NCBI RefSeq assembly: GCF_025947065.1
Contig: NZ_CP109994.1
Coordinates: 4,526,001 to 4,590,000, forward strand
From: Flavobacterium sp. N1736
Lineage (GTDB): Bacteria; Bacteroidota; Bacteroidia; Flavobacteriales; Flavobacteriaceae
Direction: 5' to 3'
Length of the DNA: 64,000 bases
The notes under the pieces were generated by a model. The model worked only from the letters and a program-made list of their open reading frames with translations, was not told the DNA's origin and searched no databases. Position numbers and translations under genes: made by a program. This document shows, piece after piece, positions 54,788 through 62,969 of this stretch. The first letter of the stretch is position 1. Each line of letters opens with the position of its first letter.

Positions 54788-55534
54788 TTAAGGTAAATAT
54801 TTGGCAGTAAATTTTGTGGTAATAAATCCTCCTGCAATAGGCAGAATTTTTGAAGGATCTTTAGCAACATCCAAACCAGTTGATGTACTAATAATATCAT
54901 CACCGGCAAAATCACTTGAATTTGGATTGATCAAACTTCTAATTGCCGAAGCGTGTCTTGCTTCAACAGAAACAATTTTTCCGGCCAACACTAAATAAGC
55001 CGGAGTTTTAATTAATTTTCCTGCGCCATTATAAGCGGCAACTCCGGTATCTTCCAATGCTTTTGCAGTCGCAAGAACTTCAGTACGGCTGTTAAAATTT
55101 AAAGAACCATAGTTAAAAGCCAAAGACGGAAGCAATTGAGAATTTGGATCAGGAAGCGCTCCGGTTAATGCTGCTTTAAAAAAATCTCTGTGTATTACTT
55201 CGTGATGATATAAATCAGTAAGAACCTGACGTTCTGTATCATTAAAAGTAGCATTGAAACTTGTGGCATTTACAACCTTTGTATAAAAATCTGCTTCTAG
55301 CTGTTCTAAAGCATAAGCATAAGTTAGTACGCCGAAATCTCCGGAACCCAAATCAAACACACCATTTCTGATTCCCGGCAATGAAGTATCGTCCATTTCT
55401 TCATCGTTATCATTATCGCTGCATCCAGCTAAAACCAAACCTGCGCTAACTAATGTTAAGCCACTGAGCTTTAGAAAGCTCCTTCTGTTATTCAGTGAAG
55501 GGTCAACTTCATGAATTTTAACTTCGTTTTTCAT
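54788..55534 (-). CDS. Exported ferritin-like lipoprotein, first of pair
   Basis: 248 aa from the ATG at 55534; an in-frame Met 33 bp upstream would delay the Tat motif. Tat lipoprotein leader NRRSFLKLSG... with lipobox Cys in LVLAGC. The ferritin_2-type helices contain YALEQLEADFYTKV, YHHEVIHRDFFKAAL, ALEDTGVAAYNG and SVEARHASAIRSL, matching the helix pattern of the partner. Export in the folded state through Tat fits metal loading in the cytoplasm. Confidence 0.87.
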   Translation of the reverse strand: MKNEVKIHEVDPSLNNRRSFLKLSGLTLVSAGLVLAGCSDNDNDEEMDDTSLPGIRNGVFDLGSGDFGVLTYAYALEQLEADFYTKVVNATSFNATFNDTERQVLTDLYHHEVIHRDFFKAALTGALPDPNSQLLPSLAFNYGSLNFNSRTEVLATAKALEDTGVAAYNGAGKLIKTPAYLVLAGKIVSVEARHASAIRSLINPNSSDFAGDDIISTSTGLDVAKDPSKILPIAGGFITTKFTAKYLP

Positions 55535-55673
55535 AATAAAGGTTTTTTTTAATAAGGTTAATAACATATATTAAGTTATTAACGAAATATTTAGAGATGC
55601 GGTTTTCAAAATTGGATGTTTTTTTATTTTATTTTAAAAAAGCCCCTATAATTTTAAATAGGAATGTGTGTTT

Positions 55674-55706
55674 TTTGTTTTATTTTCGGTATTTCTACTA
55701 TATTTG
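55674..55706 (+). promoter_or_regulatory. Promoter of the LacI-family gene
   Basis: TTTG (55674-55677), 21 bp spacer, TATATTTG (55699-55706), 25 bp before the start codon. Confidence 0.7.
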
Positions 55707-55731
55707 TATTAATTACATAAAATATTTTTAA

Positions 55732-56760
55732 ATGAAAGCTAAAGCAACTCTAAAACAAATTGCGAAAGAACTAAATGTTTCTGTATCGACGGTTTCTAAG
55801 GCGTTAAACGACAGCCCGGAGATTAGTGAGCAAACAAAGGTGAAGATTAAGGAGTATGCCAAACTCAAAAATTACAAGCCTAATGTTATTGGTCTGAATT
55901 TAAAGAATCGTAAAACCAAAACAATTGGTGTAATTATACCGAATATATTGAATTCCTTTTTTGCGAAGGTCTTTAGTGGTATCGAAAAAGTAGCCGATAA
56001 AAAAGGATATAATGTAATCACCTGTATTTCGAATGAATCTTTAGAAAAAGAAATTCATACGCTCGAAATGCTGAGCAACGGAACTATCGACGGATTTATT
56101 CTTTCGGTTTCAGAAGAAGCTCAGAAATTACACGATTACAGCCATTTTTCTGCTATTATTAATGACGGAACACCAATTGTAATGTTTGACCGTATTGCTG
56201 ATGAAGTAGACTGTGACAAAGTCGTGGTTGATGATTTTGATTCGGCATATAATTCAACGCAGCATTTAATTGATTTACAATGTAAAAATATTGCGTTAAT
56301 TTCTTCGGTAGATAATTTAAGTGTTGGAAAACTAAGAGCTAATGGATATTTGAAAGCTTTAAAAGACAATCATATTCCGGTAAATGAAAAGATTATTCTT
56401 CGTACTGATTCTGAATATGATATGAAAGCTAAAATTGACAGAATCTTCGATAATAAAATTGATGCCATTTTTGCTTTGGATGAAAATGATTCAGTTGCTG
56501 CTTTAAGATTGAGTTTGCAAAAAGGTTTCAGAGTTCCCGAAGATATTTCGATAATAGGATTTGCTGATGGAATTTTAGCATCAAGACGTTTATCACCAAG
56601 TTTGACTACAATAAGCCAACACGGAATTGAAATTGGAGAAGTTGCTGCTAAACAATTAATTAAACGTTTAGAAGAAAAAGAAGGTGAAACTTCAGAATAT
56701 GAAACGATCGTCATCAAAACAAAATTAAAAGAACGAGAGTCAACAAGAAAATTTCATTAA
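55732..56760 (+). CDS. LacI-family transcriptional regulator
   Basis: 342 aa. HTH at 1-50 (TLKQIAKELNVSVSTVSKAL, then NYKPNVIGLNLK hinge) and a periplasmic-binding-like effector domain (TIGVIIPNILNSFFAKVF, IALISSVDNLSVGKLRANGY, SIIGFADGILASRRLSPSL). It probably senses a sugar; no sugar genes are adjacent, so it may act at a distance. Ended by a strong terminator. Confidence 0.92.
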   Translation: MKAKATLKQIAKELNVSVSTVSKALNDSPEISEQTKVKIKEYAKLKNYKPNVIGLNLKNRKTKTIGVIIPNILNSFFAKVFSGIEKVADKKGYNVITCISNESLEKEIHTLEMLSNGTIDGFILSVSEEAQKLHDYSHFSAIINDGTPIVMFDRIADEVDCDKVVVDDFDSAYNSTQHLIDLQCKNIALISSVDNLSVGKLRANGYLKALKDNHIPVNEKIILRTDSEYDMKAKIDRIFDNKIDAIFALDENDSVAALRLSLQKGFRVPEDISIIGFADGILASRRLSPSLTTISQHGIEIGEVAAKQLIKRLEEKEGETSEYETIVIKTKLKERESTRKFH

Positions 56761-56785
56761 ATTTTAAAATAAATAATGCTGTATA

Positions 56786-56819
56786 AAAAAAGACTGTCCA
56801 TAAGGGCAGTCTTTTTTTT
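56786..56819 (+). terminator. Terminator after the LacI-family gene
   Basis: AGACTGTCC and GGGCAGTCT arms around a 4 nt loop, flanked by an A run and eight T. Convergent polA lies beyond it, so it could serve both. Confidence 0.85.
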
Positions 56820-56880
56820 GTGTTTGTCTCATTGCGACATTTGTGTCATTGCGGTGTTTTATTAAGAAATCTAAAATAAA

Positions 56881-59721
56881 TTAATGCGCTGCCAGCCAAT
56901 CTGCGCCCAAACCTAATTCAACATCTAAAGGAACACTCATCATAAATGCATTTTCCATTTCGTGTTTAATCATGGGCTGAATTTTTTCGAGTTCATCGTT
57001 GTGAACATCGAACACAAGCTCATCATGAACCTGTAGCAGCATTTTAGATTTCCAGTTTCCTTCTTTTAATTTTTTATGAATGTTGATCATCGCGATTTTA
57101 ATAACATCGGCAGCACTTCCCTGAATTGGTGCATTTACAGCATTTCTTTCGGCAGCACTTCTAACAACGGCATTTGCTGAATTGATGTCTTTTAAATATC
57201 GGCGACGGCCTAAAATAGTTTGTACGTATCCTTTTTCGCGCGCAAACTCTATTTGTTCATTAATATAAGATCTTAATCTTGGATATGTTTTGTAATATGC
57301 TTCGATCAAAGCAGCACTTTCGCTTCTTGATAATGAAGTTTGATTGCTTAATCCGAAAGCAGAAACACCATATATAATCCCGAAGTTTACTGTTTTAGCA
57401 TTACTTCTCTGTTCGCGTGAAACTTCTTCCAAAGGAACATTGAAAACTTTTGAAGCTGTTGCTTTGTGAATATCTTCTCCGTCCTGAAATGCCTTAATCA
57501 TATTTTCTTCACCACTTAAAGCAGCGATAATTCTTAATTCTATTTGCGAGTAATCGGCAGAGATTAAAGTATGGTTTTCATCGCGGGCCACAAAAGCTTT
57601 ACGAATCTGACGACCTCTTTCAGTACGAATGGGAATATTCTGCAAGTTTGGGTTGTTAGAACTCAAACGACCTGTTGCGGCAACAGTTTGCATATAATCG
57701 GTATGAACACGCAATGTTTTTTTGTCTACTTGTTCCGGCAAAGCCAAAATATAAGTGCTTTGTAATTTTACCATTTGTCGCCAATCCAGAATTTCTTTTA
57801 CGATTGGGTTATCATTTGCCAAATACGTTAAAACTTCTTCGCCGGTTGCATATTGACCCGTTTTGGTTTTCTTTTGTTTTGCACCACCAATTTTTAGTTT
57901 GTCAAATAAAATATCTCCTAATTGTTTTGGAGAAGCTAAATTGAATTTCTCTCCCGCGGTTTCGTATATTTTTTGTTCCAAAGATTTAATCTCGATGTCC
58001 ATTTCTTTAGACATTATGCTTAAAAACTCTACATCTAAACGAATTCCTTCGGTTTCCATATCAGCCAAAACGCTTACTAACGGAATTTCGATTTCATCAA
58101 ATAACTTTTTAGTTTCTGTTTTATCCAGTTCTGCAGTAAAAACTTCCTTTAGTTGGAGCGTAATATCAGCATCTTCGGCAGCATATTCTTTGATGTCTTC
58201 TAATTCAACATCGCGCATCGAAATTTGGTTTTTACCTTTTTTACCAATTAAGATTTCAATTGATTTTGGAGAATATTTTAAATACGTTTCAGCTAAAATA
58301 TCCATATTATGACGCATATCCGGATTGATCAAATAATGCGCAATCATGGTATCAAAAAGTTTTCCTTTTACGGTAACACCATAATTAGAAAGAATTTTTA
58401 AATCGTATTTTAAATTCTGTCCAATTTTTTCGATGTTTTCATTTTCAAAAAACGGTCTGAACTTATCGATTAAAACCTGAGCTTCTTCCTGACTTTCTGG
58501 AAACGGAACATAATATCCTTTTCCTTTTTCGTATGAAAAAGAAACACCAACCAATTCGGCATGTAAAGCATCTAAACCAGTCGTTTCAGTATCAAAACAA
58601 ACCGAAGTCTGTTTTTGTAAATTTTGCAAAAGCAGTTTAATACCTAAATCACCTTCAATTGCCTGATAGGAGTGCGTTGTGTTTTCTAATGTATTGTAAA
58701 ACGATGTTCTTTCTTCTGAATGTTCATCTATGGTTGCACCTCCGCCAAAAAGATCAAATTGATCTTCGTTTTTAGGCTGTGGTTTTTTGTATAATTTGGC
58801 TTCGTCGCCTTTATTTGCCAGTTCATTTCCGCCGCCAATTTTAAATAAATTATCAAATTGTTCTGCCATTCTTCTAAATTCCAATTCCTGAAAAATAGCA
58901 TCGGTTTTTTCAATATCCGGACGTGAAAGTTCATAGTCATTTTCATTAAAAACAACATCACAATCACATATAATAGTAGCCAGTTTTTTAGATAAAATTC
59001 CTTTGTCTTTATTGGCCTCAATGTTTTCTTTCATTTTGCCTTTCAGCAAATGCGTATTTTCTAAAAGATTTTCCATTGTGCCAAATTCTTTCAGAAATTT
59101 TTTGGCGGTAACTTCACCAACGCCAGGCAATCCCGGAATATTATCGACAGCATCACCCATCATTCCAAGAAAATCAATTACCTGATCCGGTCTTTCGATT
59201 TCAAATTTTGCCAAAACTTCGGGAACTCCCCAAATTTCTATACCATTTCCCATTCGGGCTGGCTTGTACATAAATATATTTTCAGACACTAATTGTGCAA
59301 AATCTTTATCAGGCGTAACCATAAAAACTTTGTAGTTTTCTTTTTCGGCTTGTTTGGCAATTGTTCCAATTAAATCATCGGCTTCACATCCTGCCATTTC
59401 GATAATAGGAATGTGCATGGCTCTTAATAAATCCTGAATATACGGAATCGCAATTTTAATCGCCTCCGGCGTTGCATCACGATTGGCTTTATAATCAGAA
59501 TACATTTCTGTTCTTACCTGGCTTCCTTCTTTATCAAAAGCTACGGCCAAATGATCCGGTTTTTCACGTTTTATAACATCTAAAAGCGAATTCATGAACC
59601 CCATGATCGCTGATGTATCCATTCCTTTTGAGTTAATTCGCGGATTTTTTATAAAAGCATAATAGCCACGAAAAATTAATGCATAAGCATCGAGAAGAAA
59701 AAGACGTTTTTGAGTTGACAT
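56881..59721 (-). CDS. polA: DNA polymerase I
   Basis: 946 aa with all three domains. 5'-3' exonuclease at about 1-300 (LLDAYALIFRGYYAF, AGCEADDLIGTIA, GLPGVGEVTAKKFL). 3'-5' proofreading exonuclease at about 350-540 with its acidic residues kept (FDTETTGLD, NLKYDLKIL, YAAEDADI). Polymerase at 560-946 (SADYSQIELRIIAALSG, RSNAKTVNFGIIYGVSAFG, LLQVHDELVFDV). Proofreading therefore appears intact, unlike the Taq and some Firmicutes enzymes. Monocistronic. Confidence 0.97.
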   Translation of the reverse strand: MSTQKRLFLLDAYALIFRGYYAFIKNPRINSKGMDTSAIMGFMNSLLDVIKREKPDHLAVAFDKEGSQVRTEMYSDYKANRDATPEAIKIAIPYIQDLLRAMHIPIIEMAGCEADDLIGTIAKQAEKENYKVFMVTPDKDFAQLVSENIFMYKPARMGNGIEIWGVPEVLAKFEIERPDQVIDFLGMMGDAVDNIPGLPGVGEVTAKKFLKEFGTMENLLENTHLLKGKMKENIEANKDKGILSKKLATIICDCDVVFNENDYELSRPDIEKTDAIFQELEFRRMAEQFDNLFKIGGGNELANKGDEAKLYKKPQPKNEDQFDLFGGGATIDEHSEERTSFYNTLENTTHSYQAIEGDLGIKLLLQNLQKQTSVCFDTETTGLDALHAELVGVSFSYEKGKGYYVPFPESQEEAQVLIDKFRPFFENENIEKIGQNLKYDLKILSNYGVTVKGKLFDTMIAHYLINPDMRHNMDILAETYLKYSPKSIEILIGKKGKNQISMRDVELEDIKEYAAEDADITLQLKEVFTAELDKTETKKLFDEIEIPLVSVLADMETEGIRLDVEFLSIMSKEMDIEIKSLEQKIYETAGEKFNLASPKQLGDILFDKLKIGGAKQKKTKTGQYATGEEVLTYLANDNPIVKEILDWRQMVKLQSTYILALPEQVDKKTLRVHTDYMQTVAATGRLSSNNPNLQNIPIRTERGRQIRKAFVARDENHTLISADYSQIELRIIAALSGEENMIKAFQDGEDIHKATASKVFNVPLEEVSREQRSNAKTVNFGIIYGVSAFGLSNQTSLSRSESAALIEAYYKTYPRLRSYINEQIEFAREKGYVQTILGRRRYLKDINSANAVVRSAAERNAVNAPIQGSAADVIKIAMINIHKKLKEGNWKSKMLLQVHDELVFDVHNDELEKIQPMIKHEMENAFMMSVPLDVELGLGADWLAAH

Positions 59722-59797
59722 AGAAAAAATATTAGTCTGTAAAAATAAACAATTGGGTTTAAAAATGATTGGGTTCTGAAAAAATTAATGTGTTTTC

Positions 59798-59927
59798 ACC
59801 ATATAAGTGATATAAGTTCATTTTAGCAGAGGCGCACAGCAGTGCGTCTAAGATTTAGATTGATAAAAAGCAGCGCATTTGAAATTATGTTAATAAAATT
59901 AAATGAACTTATATCACTATATATGGT
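59798..59927. repeat. 130-bp element bounded by 26-bp inverted repeats
   Basis: Left arm 59798-59823 (starts ACCATATAAGTGATATAAG) and right arm 59901-59927 are complementary at 26 of 27 positions, one base being inserted. The interior holds the GCGCACAGCAGTGCGTC hairpin (59831-59848). MITE-like size and form, but I see no target-site duplication beyond short AT. Confidence 0.75.
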
Positions 59928-59979
59928 AGGAAAAACGCAAACCGTTAATGTCAAGTTAAATTATTCAGGATAGGTATTT

Positions 59980-60015
59980 TCTTCATTTTGTCTTCATTTT
60001 GTGAGGGTAAATTTG
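59980..60015 (+). promoter_or_regulatory. Tandem operator and promoter of peptide gene 1
   Basis: TCTTCATTTTG occurs twice in tandem (59980-59990 and 59991-60001), an 11 bp period as used by OmpR-type regulators. After the second TCTTCATTT come 8 nt and then TAAATTTG (60008-60015). TTTG in the first repeat is 17 bp from the -7 element and could be the -33. Confidence 0.75.
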
Positions 60016-60057
60016 ATCTGTAAAATAAAAAGTAATAATTTTTAAATAGTAGAAATC

Positions 60058-60267
60058 ATGAGAAATTTATTGATGTTATTAGTAGCAGTTTTAGGAACAA
60101 GTGCAATGGTTAGTGCGTTTCCTGCAAAAGGAAAAGAAGCTCCTGTAAAAGAAGTTAAAGCAACAAAACACCCAAAAAACAAAGCTGACAAAAAAGCAAA
60201 ATCTGATAAAAAAACAGCTTCTAAATCTGAAGCGTCTAAATCAGAACCTGCAAAAGCAACCAAATAA
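60058..60267 (+). CDS. Secreted Lys/Ala-rich small protein 1
   Basis: 69 aa. Signal peptide MRNLLMLLVAVLGTSAMVSA, then about 48 residues made mostly of Lys, Ala, Ser, Pro and Glu (EVKATKHPKNKADKKAK). No Cys and no folded-domain pattern. It is a paralogue of the 67-aa protein at 62573: both share LLMLxxAVLGT-like leaders and KEVKA-KH-K-KA-K. No database family is known to me; enterobacterial Asr (acid-shock protein) has a similar make-up but no clear sequence kinship. Ends with a GAAA-loop terminator. Confidence 0.8.
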   Translation: MRNLLMLLVAVLGTSAMVSAFPAKGKEAPVKEVKATKHPKNKADKKAKSDKKTASKSEASKSEPAKATK

Positions 60268-60331
60268 TATTGTTTTTGTTTTGCTATCGAAGAATTGTAA
60301 GGGCAGCAAAACAGAAAGGGTAATTATGGAG

Positions 60332-60366
60332 AAAGCTGATAGAGAAATTTATCAGCTTTTTTTTGA
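60332..60366 (+). terminator. GAAA-loop terminator of peptide gene 1
   Basis: AAAGCTGATAGA and TTTATCAGCTTT form a 12-bp stem (one G-U) closed by GAAA, followed by TTTTTTTT-type run. The same stem and loop recur at 62856-62886. Confidence 0.85.
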
Positions 60367-60442
60367 TTCGTTAATTTTTTAATAATTGGCAACCGGACTT
60401 TTTAGAATTGCTTAATTTTAGTTGCGCTTAGAACTTGTGCTT

Positions 60443-61117
60443 ATGAATATTTTAATTGTTGAAGATAATAAGGAACTTGCTGTCGAGGTTTACGACTTTT
60501 TGTGCAATGCAGGTTATATATGCAAAATCGCGAATACTTGCAGCGATGCATTAGAAGAAATAAACAGCAACGATTATGATGCCATGCTGCTCGATCTTGG
60601 TTTGCCGGACGGAGATGGTTTTGAGGTTTTGAAAACCATTAGAAAAACCAAATCAAAAATTGCAGTGATTGTTATCACGGCTCGTGGAGAACTTGACGAC
60701 AGAATAAACGGGTTGCATCTTGGTGCCGATGATTATTTGACCAAACCTTTTGCTTTGACGGAACTTAGCGCCAGATTATTTGCGGTAATTCGAAGAATGC
60801 ATGGTTTTACTTTGAATGATTTACTGATACATGGTTTTTCATTGCAATTGCAGGATTATAAAGTCAGTTACAATGAAATCCCTATTAATCTGACGAAAAA
60901 AGAATTTGATATTTTTCAATATTTGGTATTGAATAAAAATCGGGTAATTACAAGATTGCAGCTTACAGAACATATTTGGGGTGATATTCTGGAGGTTAAT
61001 TCAGATTCTAATTTTATTGATGTTCATGTTCGAAATCTTCGAAAAAAACTCGATAAACACACGGCAATTGAGTGGTTCGAAACCGTAAGAAATGTAGGGT
61101 ATCGCATAAACGAATAA
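60443..61117 (+). CDS. OmpR-family response regulator
   Basis: 224 aa from the ATG at 60443 (MNILIVEDN). Receiver domain 1-115 with phosphoacceptor Asp51 in LLDLGLPDGDG and the Thr/Lys pair in VIVITARG and DYLTKPF. Winged-helix DNA-binding domain 130-224 (INLTKKEFDIFQYLVLNKNR, SNFIDVHVRNLRKKLDKH, VGYRINE). Lies between the two secreted-peptide genes and is followed 13 bp later by its kinase. The peptide promoters carry 11-bp tandem repeats, the expected target form for this family. Confidence 0.95.
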   Translation: MNILIVEDNKELAVEVYDFLCNAGYICKIANTCSDALEEINSNDYDAMLLDLGLPDGDGFEVLKTIRKTKSKIAVIVITARGELDDRINGLHLGADDYLTKPFALTELSARLFAVIRRMHGFTLNDLLIHGFSLQLQDYKVSYNEIPINLTKKEFDIFQYLVLNKNRVITRLQLTEHIWGDILEVNSDSNFIDVHVRNLRKKLDKHTAIEWFETVRNVGYRINE

Positions 61118-61129
61118 ATACACCAGATT

Positions 61130-62467
61130 GTGAAAATAAAACACCAATTGGCCATTTTTAATGCACTAACGCGTTTGTTGGTGATTTTAGTTTTATGGTT
61201 AATGTTACCAATTTTGGTACAAAGTGTGGTTTATAAACATATTAATAATGGATTGCTCGAAAAAAAGAAAAAATTCATAGATCATTTAAATCAAAAAGAA
61301 ATTAATGACTTTATCGAAAATGCTGATGATTCAACCGAAACATATTCTCAGTTTTCGACTTTGCACAGCGAATTTTTGGTTTTGTCAAGAATGCCTATTA
61401 AAGCGCATGAAAAAAAAACAAGTTTTAGTAATGATTATCGAATTATTGAAGGTGAAGAAAATGAATACAGAATTCTACAGCATCATTTTACCTACGAAAA
61501 TGAAGATTATCAACTGGAAATTGGCAGCAGTCTTAGCGAAGTAAAAGATCTTACTTTTATTATCAGGCTGTTTATTATTATTGTTCTGGTTATTATTCTT
61601 TTGGCTACTTTTTTGGCAGATACCGTTTATATTGAATATTTGCTTAAACCTTTCTATAAAATTATCGACACTAAAATTAGGCGTGTAAACGAGCCTGAAG
61701 TTTTTGATTATACACCGATAAAAGCAAAATCGAGAGATTTTAGAGAGCTGGATTTAGTTTTAAATCAAATGATGGATCGTATTGGAACGGTTTTTAAAAA
61801 AGAAAAACAATTTATATCCAATGTTTCGCACGAACTTTTAACGCCAATTGCTTTATTAAAAAACAAACTCGAGAATTTACTTCAAAATGATTCTTTAAAT
61901 GATAATGCGATTGATAAAATTGCCAGCTCGCTTAAAACGCTGGACATGCTGAAGAAAATCATTAACAACTTATTATTGATTTCCAGAATAGAAAACAATC
62001 AATATGAAGCTATTGAAAGTATCGACTTTAATGAAATCGTAAACAGTTTATACGAAGATTTACAGGATCGAATAGAAGATAAAGGGCTAAAGTTTGAAAA
62101 TAAAATACGTTACGATTTTCATTTTACAGGAAATAAAACGTTAATCCATATTTTGCTCTATAATCTGGTTATCAATGCTATAAAATACAACCGTGAAAAC
62201 GGAAGTGTAAAGGTTAGTGACGGATTTATAAACCAGAATTATTTTTTATCAATTTCTGATTCAGGAATTGGGATGGATGAAACCCAAATACAAAAAATCT
62301 TCAATCGTTTTACAAGAATCAGCTCTGATCAGGACGGACAAGGCCTGGGTCTTGCTATTGCAGAAAGTATTGCTGTTTTTCACCATATCGAAATTAAAGT
62401 TACTTCGACTTTAAATGCCGGAACTACATTTATGTTATTATTTTCAAGTGTTGTAAAAGCCAATTAA
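61130..62467 (+). CDS. Sensor histidine kinase, partner of the OmpR-family regulator
   Basis: 445 aa with a GTG start, chosen because it is 13 bp after the regulator stop and gives a membrane segment at about 10-30. A second membrane segment lies at about 140-165; the roughly 105 residues between form a small periplasmic sensor without recognised family. HisKA with His234 in NVSHELLTPIALL, and HATPase motifs (NLVINAIKYN, DSGIGMDETQIQKIFNRF, GQGLGLAIAESI). Signal unknown; an envelope condition is likely. Confidence 0.93.
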   Translation: MKIKHQLAIFNALTRLLVILVLWLMLPILVQSVVYKHINNGLLEKKKKFIDHLNQKEINDFIENADDSTETYSQFSTLHSEFLVLSRMPIKAHEKKTSFSNDYRIIEGEENEYRILQHHFTYENEDYQLEIGSSLSEVKDLTFIIRLFIIIVLVIILLATFLADTVYIEYLLKPFYKIIDTKIRRVNEPEVFDYTPIKAKSRDFRELDLVLNQMMDRIGTVFKKEKQFISNVSHELLTPIALLKNKLENLLQNDSLNDNAIDKIASSLKTLDMLKKIINNLLLISRIENNQYEAIESIDFNEIVNSLYEDLQDRIEDKGLKFENKIRYDFHFTGNKTLIHILLYNLVINAIKYNRENGSVKVSDGFINQNYFLSISDSGIGMDETQIQKIFNRFTRISSDQDGQGLGLAIAESIAVFHHIEIKVTSTLNAGTTFMLLFSSVVKAN

Positions 62468-62493
62468 TTGTTAATTCTTTTAATAGGATAATT

Positions 62494-62529
62494 TCTTCAT
62501 TTCTTCTTCATTTAGCGATTATATCTTTG
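62494..62529 (+). promoter_or_regulatory. Tandem operator and promoter of peptide gene 2
   Basis: TCTTCATTT occurs at 62494-62502 and 62505-62513, an 11 bp period. Eight nt later TATCTTTG (62522-62529) matches TAnnTTTG. The distances are the same as in peptide gene 1, and the start codons lie about 57 bp after the boxes in both. A -33 TTTG is not clear, consistent with activator dependence. Confidence 0.75.
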
Positions 62530-62572
62530 GCTTATAAATAATGAAATAATAATAATCATAAAACTTAAAATC

Positions 62573-62776
62573 ATGAAAAAAGTATTAATGCTTGCTATAG
62601 CAGTTCTAGGAACTACAGCAATGGTAAACGCTCAAACAACTCCAGCTCAAACAACTCCTACAAAAGAGGTTAAAGCTTCAAAACACGCAAAAAAGAAAGC
62701 TGAAAAAGCAGAGAAAAAAGCGGAAGCAGCAAAAACAGAAGCTGCGAAGCCAGAAGCTGCAAAAGCTAAAAAATAA
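62573..62776 (+). CDS. Secreted Lys/Ala-rich small protein 2
   Basis: 67 aa. Signal peptide MKKVLMLAIAVLGTTAMVNAQ, a TTPAQTTPT segment, and a Lys/Ala/Glu-rich tail (KEVKASKHAKKKAEKAEKKA) likely helical or unfolded. Paralogue of the 69-aa protein at 60058, encoded on the other side of the two-component pair. No known family. Ends with the second GAAA-loop terminator. Confidence 0.8.
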   Translation: MKKVLMLAIAVLGTTAMVNAQTTPAQTTPTKEVKASKHAKKKAEKAEKKAEAAKTEAAKPEAAKAKK

Positions 62777-62855
62777 AGATTGATTTTCATTTTGGGTTCA
62801 TAAATTGTTGGTTTGGTTTATGAAATTAGTTAACAATGATAATTTTTAGTCTGAG

Positions 62856-62886
62856 AAAAGCTGATAGAGAAATCTATCAGCTTTTT
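62856..62886 (+). terminator. GAAA-loop terminator of peptide gene 2
   Basis: AAAAGCTGATAGA (62856-62868) and TCTATCAGCTTTT (62873-62885) are exact 13-bp arms closed by GAAA. It is the twin of the one at 60332-60366. Confidence 0.85.
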
Positions 62887-62969
62887 GTTTTGCTTTTTGA
62901 GTTAAATTTTTGATAATAAAAAGCAATAAAATTTTCATTCTTTGTTACTTTGCTTAAAACTACACCTAC

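Larger units (their letters stand above)
59722..60057. other. Gap holding a nested palindromic element and the first peptide promoter
   Basis: 336 bp between the polA start and the first secreted peptide gene. It contains a long inverted repeat (59798-59927) with a small GC-rich hairpin in its middle, and then the tandem TCTTCATTTTG boxes and TAAATTTG element that drive the peptide gene. No coding frame. Confidence 0.6.

Noticed and set aside
57863..58312. 149-codon open frame opposite to polA
   Set aside because: Lies entirely within the polymerase gene and reads as Ser/Phe-rich noise of an antisense frame.
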